From Pseudobacter ginsenosidimutans (GTDB taxonomy: Bacteria > Bacteroidota > Bacteroidia > Chitinophagales > Chitinophagaceae), in contig NZ_CP042431.1 in the NCBI RefSeq assembly GCF_007970185.1, positions 3,224,001 through 3,288,000 on the forward strand: a DNA stretch of 64,000 nucleotides. The letters are read 5' to 3'. Every line of letters begins with the position of its first letter. Positions within the stretch are counted from its first letter, which is position 1. The notes under the pieces were generated by a model. It saw nothing but the letters and a program-made list of their open reading frames with translations, made no database searches and was not told the DNA's origin. Below, piece by piece: positions 52,096-61,974 of the stretch. Position numbers and translations under genes: made by a program.

Positions 52096-53100
52096 ATGAA
52101 TCGCAGAGATGCTTTGTACCGGATCGGTGTATTGGCAGGTGGCGTGATCACGGGTCCGGGTTTTATTTCTTCCTCCATTTTCAGCAGGTCTTTCAGGTTG
52201 GTGATCCTGCCAGATACACAAACCTATTCGAAACGCTACCCGGAAATTTTCAAAGCGCAGACTGCCTGGATTGCTAAGCATGCGAAGGACATCGCATTCG
52301 TTTTGCATGCCGGCGATATCACTGATCACAACAGCGAAGAGCAATGGAAAGTAGCTGTGGATGCCATGAGCCTGCTGGATGGAAAAGTTCCCGTAAGCAT
52401 TGTACCGGGCAATCATGATATCGGCAGCAAGCCAAAACTTTCCTGTGATGTGCGGAACTCGGATCTCTTCAACCGCTTCTTCCCCTATGATAAATATAGC
52501 GCCCAGCCTGAATTTGGTGGTGCATATGAAAAGGGGAGGATGGATAATACCTGGTTCAGTTTCCGTGCTGCAGGTGAGAACTGGATGGTCCTTTCGCTGG
52601 AGTTCGGCCCACGGAATAAAGTCATTGCCTGGGCAAACGAAGTGGTGGCGCAACATCCCAAACACCAGGTGATCCTTCTCACACATGCATACATGTATGC
52701 AGATGATACCAGGATCGGGGAGGGAGATAAGTGGAGACCACAGGCATATGGCATCGGAAAAGACCAGGGCGATGATGCGGTGAATGATGGTGATCAGATC
52801 TGGGAAAAACTGGTGAGCAAACATGCCAACATGAAGATGGTATTCAGCGGACATGTATTGTTTGATGGTACAGGGAAACTGGTAAGCAAAGGCATTCATG
52901 GGAACGATGTATACCAGATGCTGGCCAATTACCAGGAAGGAGTGATCGGAACGGAAAACGGCGGGAACGGCTACCTGCGCATTGTAACAGTGAATCTACG
53001 TAAGAAGAAGATTTCTGTACAAACCTATTCACCTTATCTGGACAAATACAAAACGGAGGATGACCAGCAATTCGAATTCAATGATGTCAGTTTCGGATAA
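52096..53100 (+). CDS. Calcineurin-like metallophosphoesterase, secreted
   Basis: 334 residues. The N-terminus MNRRDALYRIGVLAGGVITG is basic and then hydrophobic, suggesting export (a single Arg pair followed by hydrophobics; Tat-like but not a full twin-Arg motif). Metal-binding motifs: D40 in ILPDTQ, GD74 in AGDITDHN, GNHD at 105-108 (VPGNHD), then LLTHAYMY and a late FSGHVLF. The PDTQ variant is common in Bacteroidota secreted phosphoesterases. The substrate is not readable; phosphodiesters or phosphomonoesters outside the cytoplasm are likely. Next is a serine hydrolase gene, 62 bp away, then SusC/SusD. Confidence 0.85.
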   Translation: MNRRDALYRIGVLAGGVITGPGFISSSIFSRSFRLVILPDTQTYSKRYPEIFKAQTAWIAKHAKDIAFVLHAGDITDHNSEEQWKVAVDAMSLLDGKVPVSIVPGNHDIGSKPKLSCDVRNSDLFNRFFPYDKYSAQPEFGGAYEKGRMDNTWFSFRAAGENWMVLSLEFGPRNKVIAWANEVVAQHPKHQVILLTHAYMYADDTRIGEGDKWRPQAYGIGKDQGDDAVNDGDQIWEKLVSKHANMKMVFSGHVLFDGTGKLVSKGIHGNDVYQMLANYQEGVIGTENGGNGYLRIVTVNLRKKKISVQTYSPYLDKYKTEDDQQFEFNDVSFG

Positions 53101-53162
53101 TTGCCGGCTTCTTACCATCCCTTGATCAACTTAATGCTAAACCCTGCTTAATTAATTCGGGT

Positions 53163-54278
53163 ATGAAAAAATCGATCTACGCCAGTTTGTTACCGGCTAT
53201 CATTCTAATCAATGTAAATATTCAACGGCTCACTGCAGCTCCTGTAACAAGAGACAGCAGTCATGATTTTTCTGCTGCTGCCGCAGAAGAAGCGATCAAA
53301 CAATTCATGGACAAATACAAGGTACCGGGACTTTCCATTGCCGTGGGGAAAGATGGCAAGATAGTATATGCCCGTGGCTTTGGTATTGCGGATTCGGCTG
53401 CCGATAAAAAAGTGAATACGCAAAGTCAGTTCCGCATTGCCAGTTTATCCAAGCCGATCACGGCTGTTGCCATTCTTAAACTGGCGGAACAGGGAAAGTT
53501 TTCACTGGATGATAAAGTGTTCGGCGAAGGCGGCGTACTGGGAACTGCCTACGGTACGCAACCTTACCCCGAAGGCATTTCGTCCATCACCATCCGTCAG
53601 CTGCTATCGCATATCAGTGGCGGCTGGCAGAACAATGGTGATGATCCCATGTTCCACAATAAAGACCTCACTGCCGATCAGCTGATCTCGCATACGCTCA
53701 ACAATCAGCCATTGAAGAACAGGCCGGGTACCGCCTATGCCTATTCGAATTTTGGTTATTGCGTTCTGGGCCGTGTGATTGAGAAGGTGACCGGCAAGCC
53801 TTATGAAAAGTTCATGTTGACTGAGATCCTGCGTCCTGCCGGTGTAAAACATATGGAAGTAGGCGGCAATACTGCCGATGAAAAGAGAAAGCATGAAGTA
53901 GTGTATTATAGTCGGGACAGGAGTGCTTACCTCGACAATGTTACCCGTATGGATGCACATGGCGGTTGGATCGCCACGCCTACAGACCTGGTAAAATTCT
54001 TATGGCAGGTGGATGGTTTCGATAACAGGCCAGACATCCTGCAATCCGCATCGATCCGTGAAATGACCACGCCATCCCAACCCAACCCCTCCTATGCTTT
54101 GGGATGGAGTGTAGCCGGCGCCACCTGGAAACACACCGGCAGCCTTCCCGGTACTGGTGCAGAAATGATCCGTACGGGCGGCGGCTATTGTTGCGCCGTT
54201 CTGGTGAATACCAAACAGGGAGGAGATTTCTTCAAAGACCTCGATATCCTCGTGAAAAAAATTACCGGCCTTCCATAG
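53163..54278 (+). CDS. Serine hydrolase of the beta-lactamase/PBP fold
   Basis: 371 residues; N-terminal signal (about 1-25, MKKSIYASLLPAIILINV...). Motifs: S94-L-S-K97 in FRIASLSKPITAV, Y194-S-N196 in YAYSNFGYCVLGR, and HTG in WKHTGSLPGTGAEM. Unlike the serine hydrolase at 30668 it has no DUF3471-like C-terminal domain. It belongs to the wide class-C/esterase/D-aminopeptidase family; neither beta-lactam hydrolysis nor D-peptide specificity can be concluded. It lies 68 bp upstream of SusC in the same direction, so it may be a hydrolase of that uptake locus. Confidence 0.87.
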   Translation: MKKSIYASLLPAIILINVNIQRLTAAPVTRDSSHDFSAAAAEEAIKQFMDKYKVPGLSIAVGKDGKIVYARGFGIADSAADKKVNTQSQFRIASLSKPITAVAILKLAEQGKFSLDDKVFGEGGVLGTAYGTQPYPEGISSITIRQLLSHISGGWQNNGDDPMFHNKDLTADQLISHTLNNQPLKNRPGTAYAYSNFGYCVLGRVIEKVTGKPYEKFMLTEILRPAGVKHMEVGGNTADEKRKHEVVYYSRDRSAYLDNVTRMDAHGGWIATPTDLVKFLWQVDGFDNRPDILQSASIREMTTPSQPNPSYALGWSVAGATWKHTGSLPGTGAEMIRTGGGYCCAVLVNTKQGGDFFKDLDILVKKITGLP

Positions 54279-54346
54279 GGCCATAGCCATTAGCCTTCCT
54301 ACTGACCTGTTGAAGCTTATTGAATCTTAACCAAATTAACTTGTTT

Positions 54347-57300
54347 ATGAAAAGCAAGCGGACTGACCTTTTATTGAGGTCGATCTTCATCCTCTTTATG
54401 CTGCTGAGTCCTGGTGTGATGCTCTTCACTCAGGCGCAGGACAAAAAGAGCCCTGATAAAAAAACAGAGATCAGGGGCACTATCACCGACAGTTCCATGG
54501 CGGTGATGCCGGGGGTATCGGTTTCTGTAAAGGGCAATTCCCAGATCGGCACCACTTCCGATCTGAATGGTAAATATATCCTGGAAGTTCCGGCGGGTTC
54601 GATGATCGTGTTCAGTATGGTGGGCTTCGGTACACAGGAGATATTGTCCACAGGAAAATCAGTGATCAATGTAACGATGCGTTCTTCCGCCAACCAACTT
54701 GAAGATGTGGTGGTGACTGTTGCATTCGGCAAACAGAAAAAAAGGGAAGTGGTAGGATCCGTTACCAGTATCGATCCCGGCGAACTGAAAATTCCTTCCA
54801 GTAATCTCACTACTGCACTGGCCGGCAGACTGGCAGGTGTGGTGGCTTACCAGCGAAGCGGCGAGCCCGGAGCCGACAATGCCAATTTCTTTATTCGCGG
54901 CGTCACCACTTTTGGTTACAAGACAGACCCGCTGATCCTGGTTGATAATATCGAGCTGACGGCTACGGACCTTGCGCGTCTGCAACCCGATGATATCGCC
55001 AGTTTCGCGATCCTGAAAGATGCAACGGCAACTGCCTTGTATGGAGCACGCGGCGCTAACGGTATCATTCTTATCACCACCAAAAAAGGTAAGGAAGGGA
55101 AAGCGAAGATCAATTTAAGAGTGGAGAATTCCGTTTCGCAACCTACGCGCAATATCGAGCTGGCCGATCCTGTAACTTATATGAAACTCGGCAATGAAGC
55201 AGTGCTCACGCGCAATCCGCTCGGCATCCTGCCTTATTCGCAATACAAGATCGATAATACCATCGAAGGCACCGATCCGTACATGTTCCCGGCAACGGAC
55301 TGGAGAAAGGAATTGTTCAAAGATTACACGATGAACCAGCGTGCCAACTTCAGCGTCACTGGTGGTAGTCAGACCACACAGTATTACCTGTCTGCTTCCG
55401 TGACCAAGGACAATGGCATGCTACGTGTGCCGAAGCGCAGCAACTTCAACAACAATATCGATCTAAGGACCTACCTGCTGCGTTCGAACGTGAACATCAA
55501 TCTTACAAAAACAACCGAGGCGGGCATCAAGCTGTATGGCTCATTTGATGAATACAATGGGCCCATCGATGGCGGCACCACATTGTACAATAAGATCATG
55601 CGCACCAACCCTGTTTTCTTCCCGGCCTATTACCCGGTAGATGCGGAGCATGCGCATACACAACATATCCTGTTCGGCAATTTCGAGAGCGGGGATTATA
55701 TCAACCCCTATGCCGATATGGTAAAGGGATATAAAGATTATTCAAGATCACTGATGCTGGCACAGTTCGAGCTGAAACAAAACCTGGCTTTCATTACGCA
55801 GGGCCTGAACTTCAGTGGCATCATCAATACTACCCGCCGTTCCTATTTCGATGTATCCCGCTTTTATAATCCATTCTATTACCAGGCTACCAACTACGAT
55901 CCGGCAAAGAATAAATACAGCCTTACCCTGCTCAATGAAGCGCAGGGTACTGAATACCTCAATTACCGGGAAGGACAGAAGCTGATCAGCTCCACTTCCT
56001 ATATTGAAGCATCGTTGAACTATAACCGAAGTTTCGAGAAGCATGGTGTGAGCAGCATTCTCGTATTGCTGATGAATAACAGGCTGGACGCTAATTCCGG
56101 CGATCTTCAAACCTCACTTCCTTATCGTAATATCGGATTGTCCGGTAGGTTCACCTATTCATTCGACCGCCGGTATTTTGCTGAATTCAATTTCGGCTAT
56201 AACGGATCTGAAAGATTCTATGATGGAAAAAGATTCGGATTCTTTCCGTCAGCAGGTATCGCCTGGTCTGTGTCCAACGAAAAATTCTGGAAACCGCTGG
56301 AAGATATCGTTACCAACCTGAAGCTGAGGGCAACTTATGGCCTTGTCGGAAATGATGCCATCGGCGGTCCGGCAGACAGGTTCTTCTATCTCTCCAATGT
56401 GAATATGGAAGATGGTGCAAGGGGCGCTACGTTCGGCACCAACTACGGTTATTCCAGAACGGGTATTTCCATTTCCCGGTACGACAACAGGGAGATCACC
56501 TGGGAAGTAGCGCAGAAAGTGAATCTCGGCATGGAGATCAGTCTCTGGAACAAACTCAATGTGATTGCTGAAGTGTTCAGGGAGAACAGGAGCAAGATTC
56601 TCATGAACCGTTCCAGCATCCCCAATACCGCCGGTTTGCAGGCCGCCCAGAAATCCAATGTGGGCGAGGCTTCCGGAGAGGGTATGGATATTTCTGTTGA
56701 TTATTCGCTCAACCTCAACAAGGATATCTGGTTGCAGGCGAGAGGTAATTTTACTTACGCTACCAGTTCCTTCAAAGTATATGATGAACCTGATTATGCA
56801 GAAAAATATTTGTCGAGGATCGGTTATAGTCTTAACCAGACCTGGGGCTATGTGGCAGAAAGATTATTCGTGGACGATGCAGACGTTGCCAATTCACCGC
56901 GGCAGAATTTCGGAGAATACATGGCGGGCGATATCAAGTACCGCGACCTGAATGGTGATGGCGTGATCACTTCCCTGGATCGTGTGCCGATCGGTTTCCC
57001 TACCGTTCCTGAGATAGTGTATGGATTCGGATTCTCTGCCGGGTATAAGAACCTGGATCTTTCCTGTTTCTTCCAGGGATCTGCAAGATCTTCTTTTTAT
57101 ATCGATGCTGAAAATACATCGCCCTTTGTGGAGAACCAGGCATTGCTGAAAGCCTATTCGGAAAGCTACTGGTCCGAAGATAACAGGAATATATATGCGC
57201 TTTGGCCACGGCTGAGCAATACCAATATCAACAATAACCTGCAGGCCAGTACCTGGTTCCTCCGGAATGGAGCATTCCTGCGGTTGAAAACAGTGGAGCT

Positions 57301-57484
57301 GGGTTATTCTTTCCCAAGGAAGCTGATCAGTAAAGTGCATCTCACTAATGCCAGGATCTATGCCAGTGGTATCAACCTTCTCACGTTCAGCCCTTTTAAA
57401 TTATGGGATGTTGAAATGGGAGGCAATGGACTGGGCTATCCTATCCAGCGTGTGATCAATGTAGGGCTCAATATCAATTTTTAA
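54347..57484 (+). CDS. SusC/RagA-family TonB-dependent outer-membrane transporter
   Basis: 1,045 residues from ATG 54347 (MKSKRTDLLLRSIFILF); a TTG upstream at 54320 is less likely. Signal ends at about residue 31 (TQAQ). A carboxypeptidase-regulatory-like domain (IRGTITDSSMAVMPGVSVSVKG ... about 42-125) is followed by the plug: EDVVVTVAFGKQKKREVVGS, NFFIRGVTTFG, DIASFAILKDATATALYGARGANG, then the beta-barrel ending in VINVGLNINF. SusC proteins form the TonB-gated channel closed by their SusD lid. The SusD gene follows at once, with stop and start overlapping (TAATG). No anti-sigma/sigma pair is present, so control is likely by promoter upstream. The glycan substrate is unknown. Confidence 0.94.
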   Translation: MKSKRTDLLLRSIFILFMLLSPGVMLFTQAQDKKSPDKKTEIRGTITDSSMAVMPGVSVSVKGNSQIGTTSDLNGKYILEVPAGSMIVFSMVGFGTQEILSTGKSVINVTMRSSANQLEDVVVTVAFGKQKKREVVGSVTSIDPGELKIPSSNLTTALAGRLAGVVAYQRSGEPGADNANFFIRGVTTFGYKTDPLILVDNIELTATDLARLQPDDIASFAILKDATATALYGARGANGIILITTKKGKEGKAKINLRVENSVSQPTRNIELADPVTYMKLGNEAVLTRNPLGILPYSQYKIDNTIEGTDPYMFPATDWRKELFKDYTMNQRANFSVTGGSQTTQYYLSASVTKDNGMLRVPKRSNFNNNIDLRTYLLRSNVNINLTKTTEAGIKLYGSFDEYNGPIDGGTTLYNKIMRTNPVFFPAYYPVDAEHAHTQHILFGNFESGDYINPYADMVKGYKDYSRSLMLAQFELKQNLAFITQGLNFSGIINTTRRSYFDVSRFYNPFYYQATNYDPAKNKYSLTLLNEAQGTEYLNYREGQKLISSTSYIEASLNYNRSFEKHGVSSILVLLMNNRLDANSGDLQTSLPYRNIGLSGRFTYSFDRRYFAEFNFGYNGSERFYDGKRFGFFPSAGIAWSVSNEKFWKPLEDIVTNLKLRATYGLVGNDAIGGPADRFFYLSNVNMEDGARGATFGTNYGYSRTGISISRYDNREITWEVAQKVNLGMEISLWNKLNVIAEVFRENRSKILMNRSSIPNTAGLQAAQKSNVGEASGEGMDISVDYSLNLNKDIWLQARGNFTYATSSFKVYDEPDYAEKYLSRIGYSLNQTWGYVAERLFVDDADVANSPRQNFGEYMAGDIKYRDLNGDGVITSLDRVPIGFPTVPEIVYGFGFSAGYKNLDLSCFFQGSARSSFYIDAENTSPFVENQALLKAYSESYWSEDNRNIYALWPRLSNTNINNNLQASTWFLRNGAFLRLKTVELGYSFPRKLISKVHLTNARIYASGINLLTFSPFKLWDVEMGGNGLGYPIQRVINVGLNINF

Positions 57485-59448
57485 TGATCAGTAATAATAT
57501 AAATAAGATGAAACGAAGTTCCATCCGACCATATATAAAATTAGAAAACTTTCGGATGAAAGTTTTTACAATGATAGCCCTACTGGCGATACTCGCGGGC
57601 AGCGGCTGCAAGAAATACCTCGATATTGTGCCGGACAATATCGCTACCATCGATTACGCATTCCGGGCAAGGAATGTGGCGGAGAAATATCTCTTCACCT
57701 GTTATTCCTATATGCCGGATGATGCCAGCATCTTCGCCAATCCGGGTATGCTAACGGCAGATGAATTCTGGTTCTATTATCCCGGCTTCAGCTCCAATGC
57801 CTGGAATATTGCACGGGGCTTACAGAATAAAGTGAATCCCTACCTGAATTACTGGGGTGGATTGAATACCGGGAAGCCATTGTTCCAGGCGCTGCGCGAC
57901 TGCAATATCTTCCTCGAGAATATCAATAAAGTGCCTGATATGGACCAGATGGAAAAAGACCGCTGGTCGGGCGAAGTGAAATTCCTCAAAGCCTATTATC
58001 ATTACTTCCTGTTCAGATTATATGGCCCCATTCCTTTGATCAAAAACAATCTTCCTATTTCTGCTTCCGTGGAAGAAGTGAAGATCAAAAGGATGCCCGT
58101 TGATTCCTGCGTGGACTATGTGATACAATTACTGGATGAATCCATTCCTGTGTTGCCGGACTTCATCCAGAATGAAGCATCCGAACTGGGAAGGATCACC
58201 AAAACAATTGCCATGACGTTGAAAGCCGATGTGCTGGTGACTGCTGCCAGCCCGTTGTTCAATGGCAATCCTGATTACGCTTCTTTCAAAGACAATGATG
58301 AAGTGAATCTTTTCCCCGCAACCTATAGCCAGGAAAAATGGGCGAAGGCTGCAGCAGCCTGCAAGGCCGCCATCGATCAGGCCCATGGCGCAGGTCATTA
58401 TATTTTCAAGTACATCAATGCCAACCCCAGTCATATCATGTCTGACTGGACTAAAACGCAGATGAGTATCCGAAATTCAGTTACACAAAGATGGAACAAG
58501 GAGGTTATCTGGGCCAATAGTCAGAGCCAGGCCATCGCTATCCAGCGTTATGCTTTTATCCGCGCCCTCGACCCGGTAGCCAATAATAACTCCACTGCGC
58601 TGGGCGACCTGGCGCCAACCCTGAAGATGGCTGAAACTTTCTATACAGTAAATGGTGTGCCGATCAGTGAGGACAAGACCTGGGATTACCAGAACCGTTA
58701 CGGACTGCGTGTTTCGGAGGATGAGAACAAGCATGCCATCAAGATGGGGTATACCACTGCCAAACTGAATTTCGACAGGGAACCCCGCTTCTATGCAGAC
58801 CTGGGCTTCGATGGAGGCACCTGGTATGGGCATGGAAGATTCGATGATAATAATCCCTGGGTGGCGGAAATGAAGCTGGGACAAACTGCCGCCAGGAAAA
58901 ATACCTACGGATACTCCATCACGGGCTATCAGCCGAAGAAGCTCGTGTTCTTTACCAATACAGCAACGGCGTCTGCCTATCCCATCGAAAGCTATCCATG
59001 GCCGTTATACAGGCTCGCTGATCTTTATCTCCTGTATGCTGAAGCATTGAATGAATCGGACGGCCCCACTCAGGAAGTGTATGATTATGTGAATCTCGTA
59101 CGTGAGAGAGCCAATATCCCTACCGTGCAGGATGCATGGACCACTTATTCAACGCAGCCCGACAAGTTCACACACAAATCAGGTTTGCGCGAGATCATCC
59201 ACCAGGAGAGATTGATCGAGCTTGCCTTTGAGGGTAAAAGAGCGTATGATCTTCGACGTTGGAAAAAGGCTATGTCCTATCAGAATTCCCCTGTGGAAGG
59301 ATGGGATATCCTGCAGTCGGAAACAGTGCTCTACTACCAGAAGAAGATATTGTTCCCGCAGAAATTCCAGACCCGCGATTATCTCTGGCCAATAAGGGAG
59401 AATGATATCACCGTGAACAGGAAACTGGTACAAAACCCAGGCTGGTAA
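57484..59448 (+). CDS. SusD/RagB-family nutrient-binding lipoprotein
   Basis: 654 residues from ATG 57484, which overlaps the SusC stop. The signal/lipobox region MKVFTMIALLAILAGSGC begins at the in-frame ATG 57556 (and ATG 57508 lies between), so the true start is probably one of these later ones; Cys of LAGSGC is the lipidated residue. SusD hallmarks: CKKYLDIVPDN, the tetratricopeptide-like ALRDCNIFLENINKVPD, FLKAYYHYFLFRLYGPIPLI, LADLYLLYAEALNES, and IIHQERLIELAFEGKRAYDLRRWKKA near the end. It binds the glycan on the surface and delivers it to SusC. Two partner lipoproteins follow. Confidence 0.93.
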   Translation: MISNNINKMKRSSIRPYIKLENFRMKVFTMIALLAILAGSGCKKYLDIVPDNIATIDYAFRARNVAEKYLFTCYSYMPDDASIFANPGMLTADEFWFYYPGFSSNAWNIARGLQNKVNPYLNYWGGLNTGKPLFQALRDCNIFLENINKVPDMDQMEKDRWSGEVKFLKAYYHYFLFRLYGPIPLIKNNLPISASVEEVKIKRMPVDSCVDYVIQLLDESIPVLPDFIQNEASELGRITKTIAMTLKADVLVTAASPLFNGNPDYASFKDNDEVNLFPATYSQEKWAKAAAACKAAIDQAHGAGHYIFKYINANPSHIMSDWTKTQMSIRNSVTQRWNKEVIWANSQSQAIAIQRYAFIRALDPVANNNSTALGDLAPTLKMAETFYTVNGVPISEDKTWDYQNRYGLRVSEDENKHAIKMGYTTAKLNFDREPRFYADLGFDGGTWYGHGRFDDNNPWVAEMKLGQTAARKNTYGYSITGYQPKKLVFFTNTATASAYPIESYPWPLYRLADLYLLYAEALNESDGPTQEVYDYVNLVRERANIPTVQDAWTTYSTQPDKFTHKSGLREIIHQERLIELAFEGKRAYDLRRWKKAMSYQNSPVEGWDILQSETVLYYQKKILFPQKFQTRDYLWPIRENDITVNRKLVQNPGW

Positions 59449-59482
59449 ACCCTTTCATTACATCATCATAAAATGTTCTTTT

Positions 59483-60664
59483 ATGTGTGCTCCTAAAAAT
59501 ATAATGCTCCTGCTGTTGGTTGCTCTGACAGTATTCGCCTGTAAAGAAGAATTGATTGGGCCTCCGGGAGGAGATGGAAAAGGACCCGGACCGGTTTCGA
59601 ACGTAAGCGTGGAGAACCTGCCTGGCGCTGCCAAACTTACGTATACACTTCCTTCTGATCCCGATCTCATGTATGTGGTGGCTGAATTCAGTCCACGTAC
59701 CAACAGCAACAGGGATGTAAAATCATCTTTCTATAACAATTCTCTGGTGGTGGATGGATTTGGAGAGAGCAAACCATTTGAAGTGAGATTGTATGCGGTT
59801 GACAAGGAAGAGAAAAGGTCGGAACCTGTTATAGTTACTGTGAATCCTGCTACGCCTCCCATTCAGAAAGTGTATGCTTCGGTGGAATTGAAAGAAGATT
59901 TTGGTGGCCTGAACGTAAGGTTCAAGAATCCCGATGGCGGTAATATCGTTTTCAGTGTGATGAAAAAGAATAGTGGCAGTGAATTCCAGGAGATACAGAA
60001 ATATTATACAAAAGATACGGCAGGTACTTTCTCCGTGCGGGGTATGCCTTCCGAGCCCGTCACTTTTGGCGTGGTGTTGCGTGACAGGTGGGACAATCAT
60101 TCCGATACACTCACAGCCGATCTGACGCCTATCTATGAAGTACAGGTGCCTGATAATACCATCACGCTTAAAAAAATGACCGGTGATGTATTCACGCCGC
60201 GCAGCCCCTGGAAATGGGAGTGGATCTGGGATGGTATCATTGAACATACTGCCAACAAATTCCTGGTTACACAGGTAGGTACGGGCATGCCTCAGTCCTT
60301 CACCATGGATCTGGGAAAAACGTATAAGCTAAGCCGTTATAAGTACTGGCAGCGGACAGACGCTTCTTACTATGCACAGGGTCCGCAGTACTGGGAGCTC
60401 TATGGCTCCAACGATCCCAACCCCGATGGAAGTTTCGATGCCAGTTGGGTAAAGCTGCTCAGTTGCGAGCATGTGAAACCAAGCGGCCTGCCGCCCGGTG
60501 AGAATACAGCGGAGGATCTGGAGAAGCTGAAAGCTGGTCTGGAATTCAATTTCCCGCTGGATGCGCCACCCTGCCGCTATATCAGATGGAAGACGCTTTC
60601 TTCCTGGGCAGGTACTGATTTCCAGGTGCTGGGTGACATTATCGTTTACGGAAACGATCAATAA
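59483..60664 (+). CDS. Surface lipoprotein with DUF4959, DUF5126 and DUF5000 domains (SusE/F-like position)
   Basis: 393 residues; lipobox LTVFAC (Cys at residue 20). The domain order fits the Bacteroidota family DUF4959 (about 35-125, GPVSNVSVENLPGAAKLTYT), DUF5126 (about 130-225, KVYASVELKEDFGGLNVRFKN), DUF5000 (about 240-393, a discoidin/F5-8C-like jelly roll with ITLKKMTGDVFTPRSPWKWE, RYKYWQRTDASYY and WKTLSSWAGTDFQVLGDI). Such proteins accompany SusC/SusD and are thought to be cell-surface glycan-binding proteins. It is 34 bp downstream of SusD. Confidence 0.85.
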   Translation: MCAPKNIMLLLLVALTVFACKEELIGPPGGDGKGPGPVSNVSVENLPGAAKLTYTLPSDPDLMYVVAEFSPRTNSNRDVKSSFYNNSLVVDGFGESKPFEVRLYAVDKEEKRSEPVIVTVNPATPPIQKVYASVELKEDFGGLNVRFKNPDGGNIVFSVMKKNSGSEFQEIQKYYTKDTAGTFSVRGMPSEPVTFGVVLRDRWDNHSDTLTADLTPIYEVQVPDNTITLKKMTGDVFTPRSPWKWEWIWDGIIEHTANKFLVTQVGTGMPQSFTMDLGKTYKLSRYKYWQRTDASYYAQGPQYWELYGSNDPNPDGSFDASWVKLLSCEHVKPSGLPPGENTAEDLEKLKAGLEFNFPLDAPPCRYIRWKTLSSWAGTDFQVLGDIIVYGNDQ

Positions 60665-60691
60665 TATTTCCGGTCTTAATACAAATTTTTT

Positions 60692-61897
60692 ATGACGAAA
60701 CTAATCTTCAATACAGTTGTAACGGTATTATTGGTTTCCCTGTCTGTTTCCTGCGGGAAGATGAACGATGTATACAAGGATTTTGTGAAAGGGGGAGCGA
60801 TCAATTATACCGGCAAGGCAGACTCCGTGAAAGTGTTTCCCGGAAAGGGCAGGATCCAGTTCACCTATCAGCTCCGTTCAGATCCCAAGATCATCAAAAC
60901 GGTCATCTACTGGAATAACCGGAAAGATTCGATGGTGCAGCCCGTGCAGCGCAAACCGGGCATCGACACCATTACCACGCTGATTCCACAGATAGCAGAA
61001 GGCACTTACACTTTTACATTTGTCACTTACGATAACCAGGGAAATTCCTCCGTGTCAGTAGATATTCCCGGCAATGTATATGGAAGCAATTATGAAAGCT
61101 TTCTAACCAGCAGGCCTATGCGCACCAGCGAAATGACACCGCAGGGCGATGCGCTGATCACATGGTATACAGCAGATCCGCTGGTGATCGGAACGGAGAT
61201 GAGCTATACCGGTATCGATGACCAGGAGAAAGTAACAATGCTGCCCGCTTCCGAGCTGGAGGGTGTGATGGAGGATTTCAAGGATGGCGCTCCTTATTCC
61301 TACAGGACGATGTACCAGCCTGAACCCAATATGATCGACACCCTGTACAGTGCGGCAACCTCTGCTGAAATCCTGATGGACGATGTAACGCATTTGTATC
61401 TGCTGAACCCCGGTAACCCCTTCGAGTATGCTACGTATGATGGTACGCGTTATGGCACGCTCAAAGACTGGACGGTAACCGCCAATGTGAACAACCAGGG
61501 AGGCTTTGGCAGTTTCGACAATATCGATGATGGGGCTTATATGAGCATTTCCAAAATGACGGATGACAATGCAGTGGTGACCAACGGAAAGATCTCACAG
61601 GTAGTGAACCTGCCGGCAGGTGAATACAATTTCATCGTTTATTTCAATGGTAAGCCCGAAGCAGGCTATTCCATTGCAGCCGGCACAGGTTCAAGAGTGG
61701 CGGCAGCCCTGGGAACCACGATCCCGAATACTCCATCGGCAGCCAATGCACTGGGTTTCTCCACGCTCAGTCCACGCACTTCCATCGCATTCCAACTGAC
61801 GGAGCCGAAGCAGGTGGCAGTGGGGATCTGGAGTACCATGTCGCAGAACACAAATTATTTCAGGGCAGTAAAAGTAAAACTGACGAAACGTAAATAA
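60692..61897 (+). CDS. DUF4998-containing surface lipoprotein (SusCD partner)
   Basis: 401 residues; lipobox SLSVSC (Cys at residue 21). The N-terminal ~200 residues match DUF4998 (YKDFVKGGAINYTGKADSVK, GRIQFTYQLRSDPKIIKTVI, GTYTFTFVTYDNQGNSSV), a pair of fibronectin-like sandwiches. The C-terminal part (about 230-401, with PAGEYNFIVYFNGKPEAGYS and a late QVAVGIWSTMS) is a DUF5013-like jelly roll typical of glycan-binding surface proteins. It is the last gene of the SusCD operon, 27 bp after its neighbour, and is followed by a strong terminator. Confidence 0.83.
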   Translation: MTKLIFNTVVTVLLVSLSVSCGKMNDVYKDFVKGGAINYTGKADSVKVFPGKGRIQFTYQLRSDPKIIKTVIYWNNRKDSMVQPVQRKPGIDTITTLIPQIAEGTYTFTFVTYDNQGNSSVSVDIPGNVYGSNYESFLTSRPMRTSEMTPQGDALITWYTADPLVIGTEMSYTGIDDQEKVTMLPASELEGVMEDFKDGAPYSYRTMYQPEPNMIDTLYSAATSAEILMDDVTHLYLLNPGNPFEYATYDGTRYGTLKDWTVTANVNNQGGFGSFDNIDDGAYMSISKMTDDNAVVTNGKISQVVNLPAGEYNFIVYFNGKPEAGYSIAAGTGSRVAAALGTTIPNTPSAANALGFSTLSPRTSIAFQLTEPKQVAVGIWSTMSQNTNYFRAVKVKLTKRK

Positions 61898-61918
61898 CCC
61901 GGTTCCTGATAACAAGCA

Positions 61919-61954
61919 AAGGCCGCTCTGATAATATCGGAGCGGCCTTCCTTT
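61919..61954. terminator. Bidirectional terminator between SusCD operon and aminotransferase gene
   Basis: 14-bp stem (61919-61932 with 61936-61949, one G-U) with a 3-nt loop, followed by CCTTTT on the + strand; on the - strand the stem continues into TTTGCTTG. It separates the convergent stops at 61897 and 61975. Confidence 0.8.
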
Positions 61955-61974
61955 TGAATTATGTTGAAGCGGGA

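Noticed and set aside
54347-59448. Sigma/anti-sigma (ECF) control of the SusCD pair.
   Set aside because: SusC has no N-terminal STN signalling extension visible and no sigma or anti-sigma gene is nearby.
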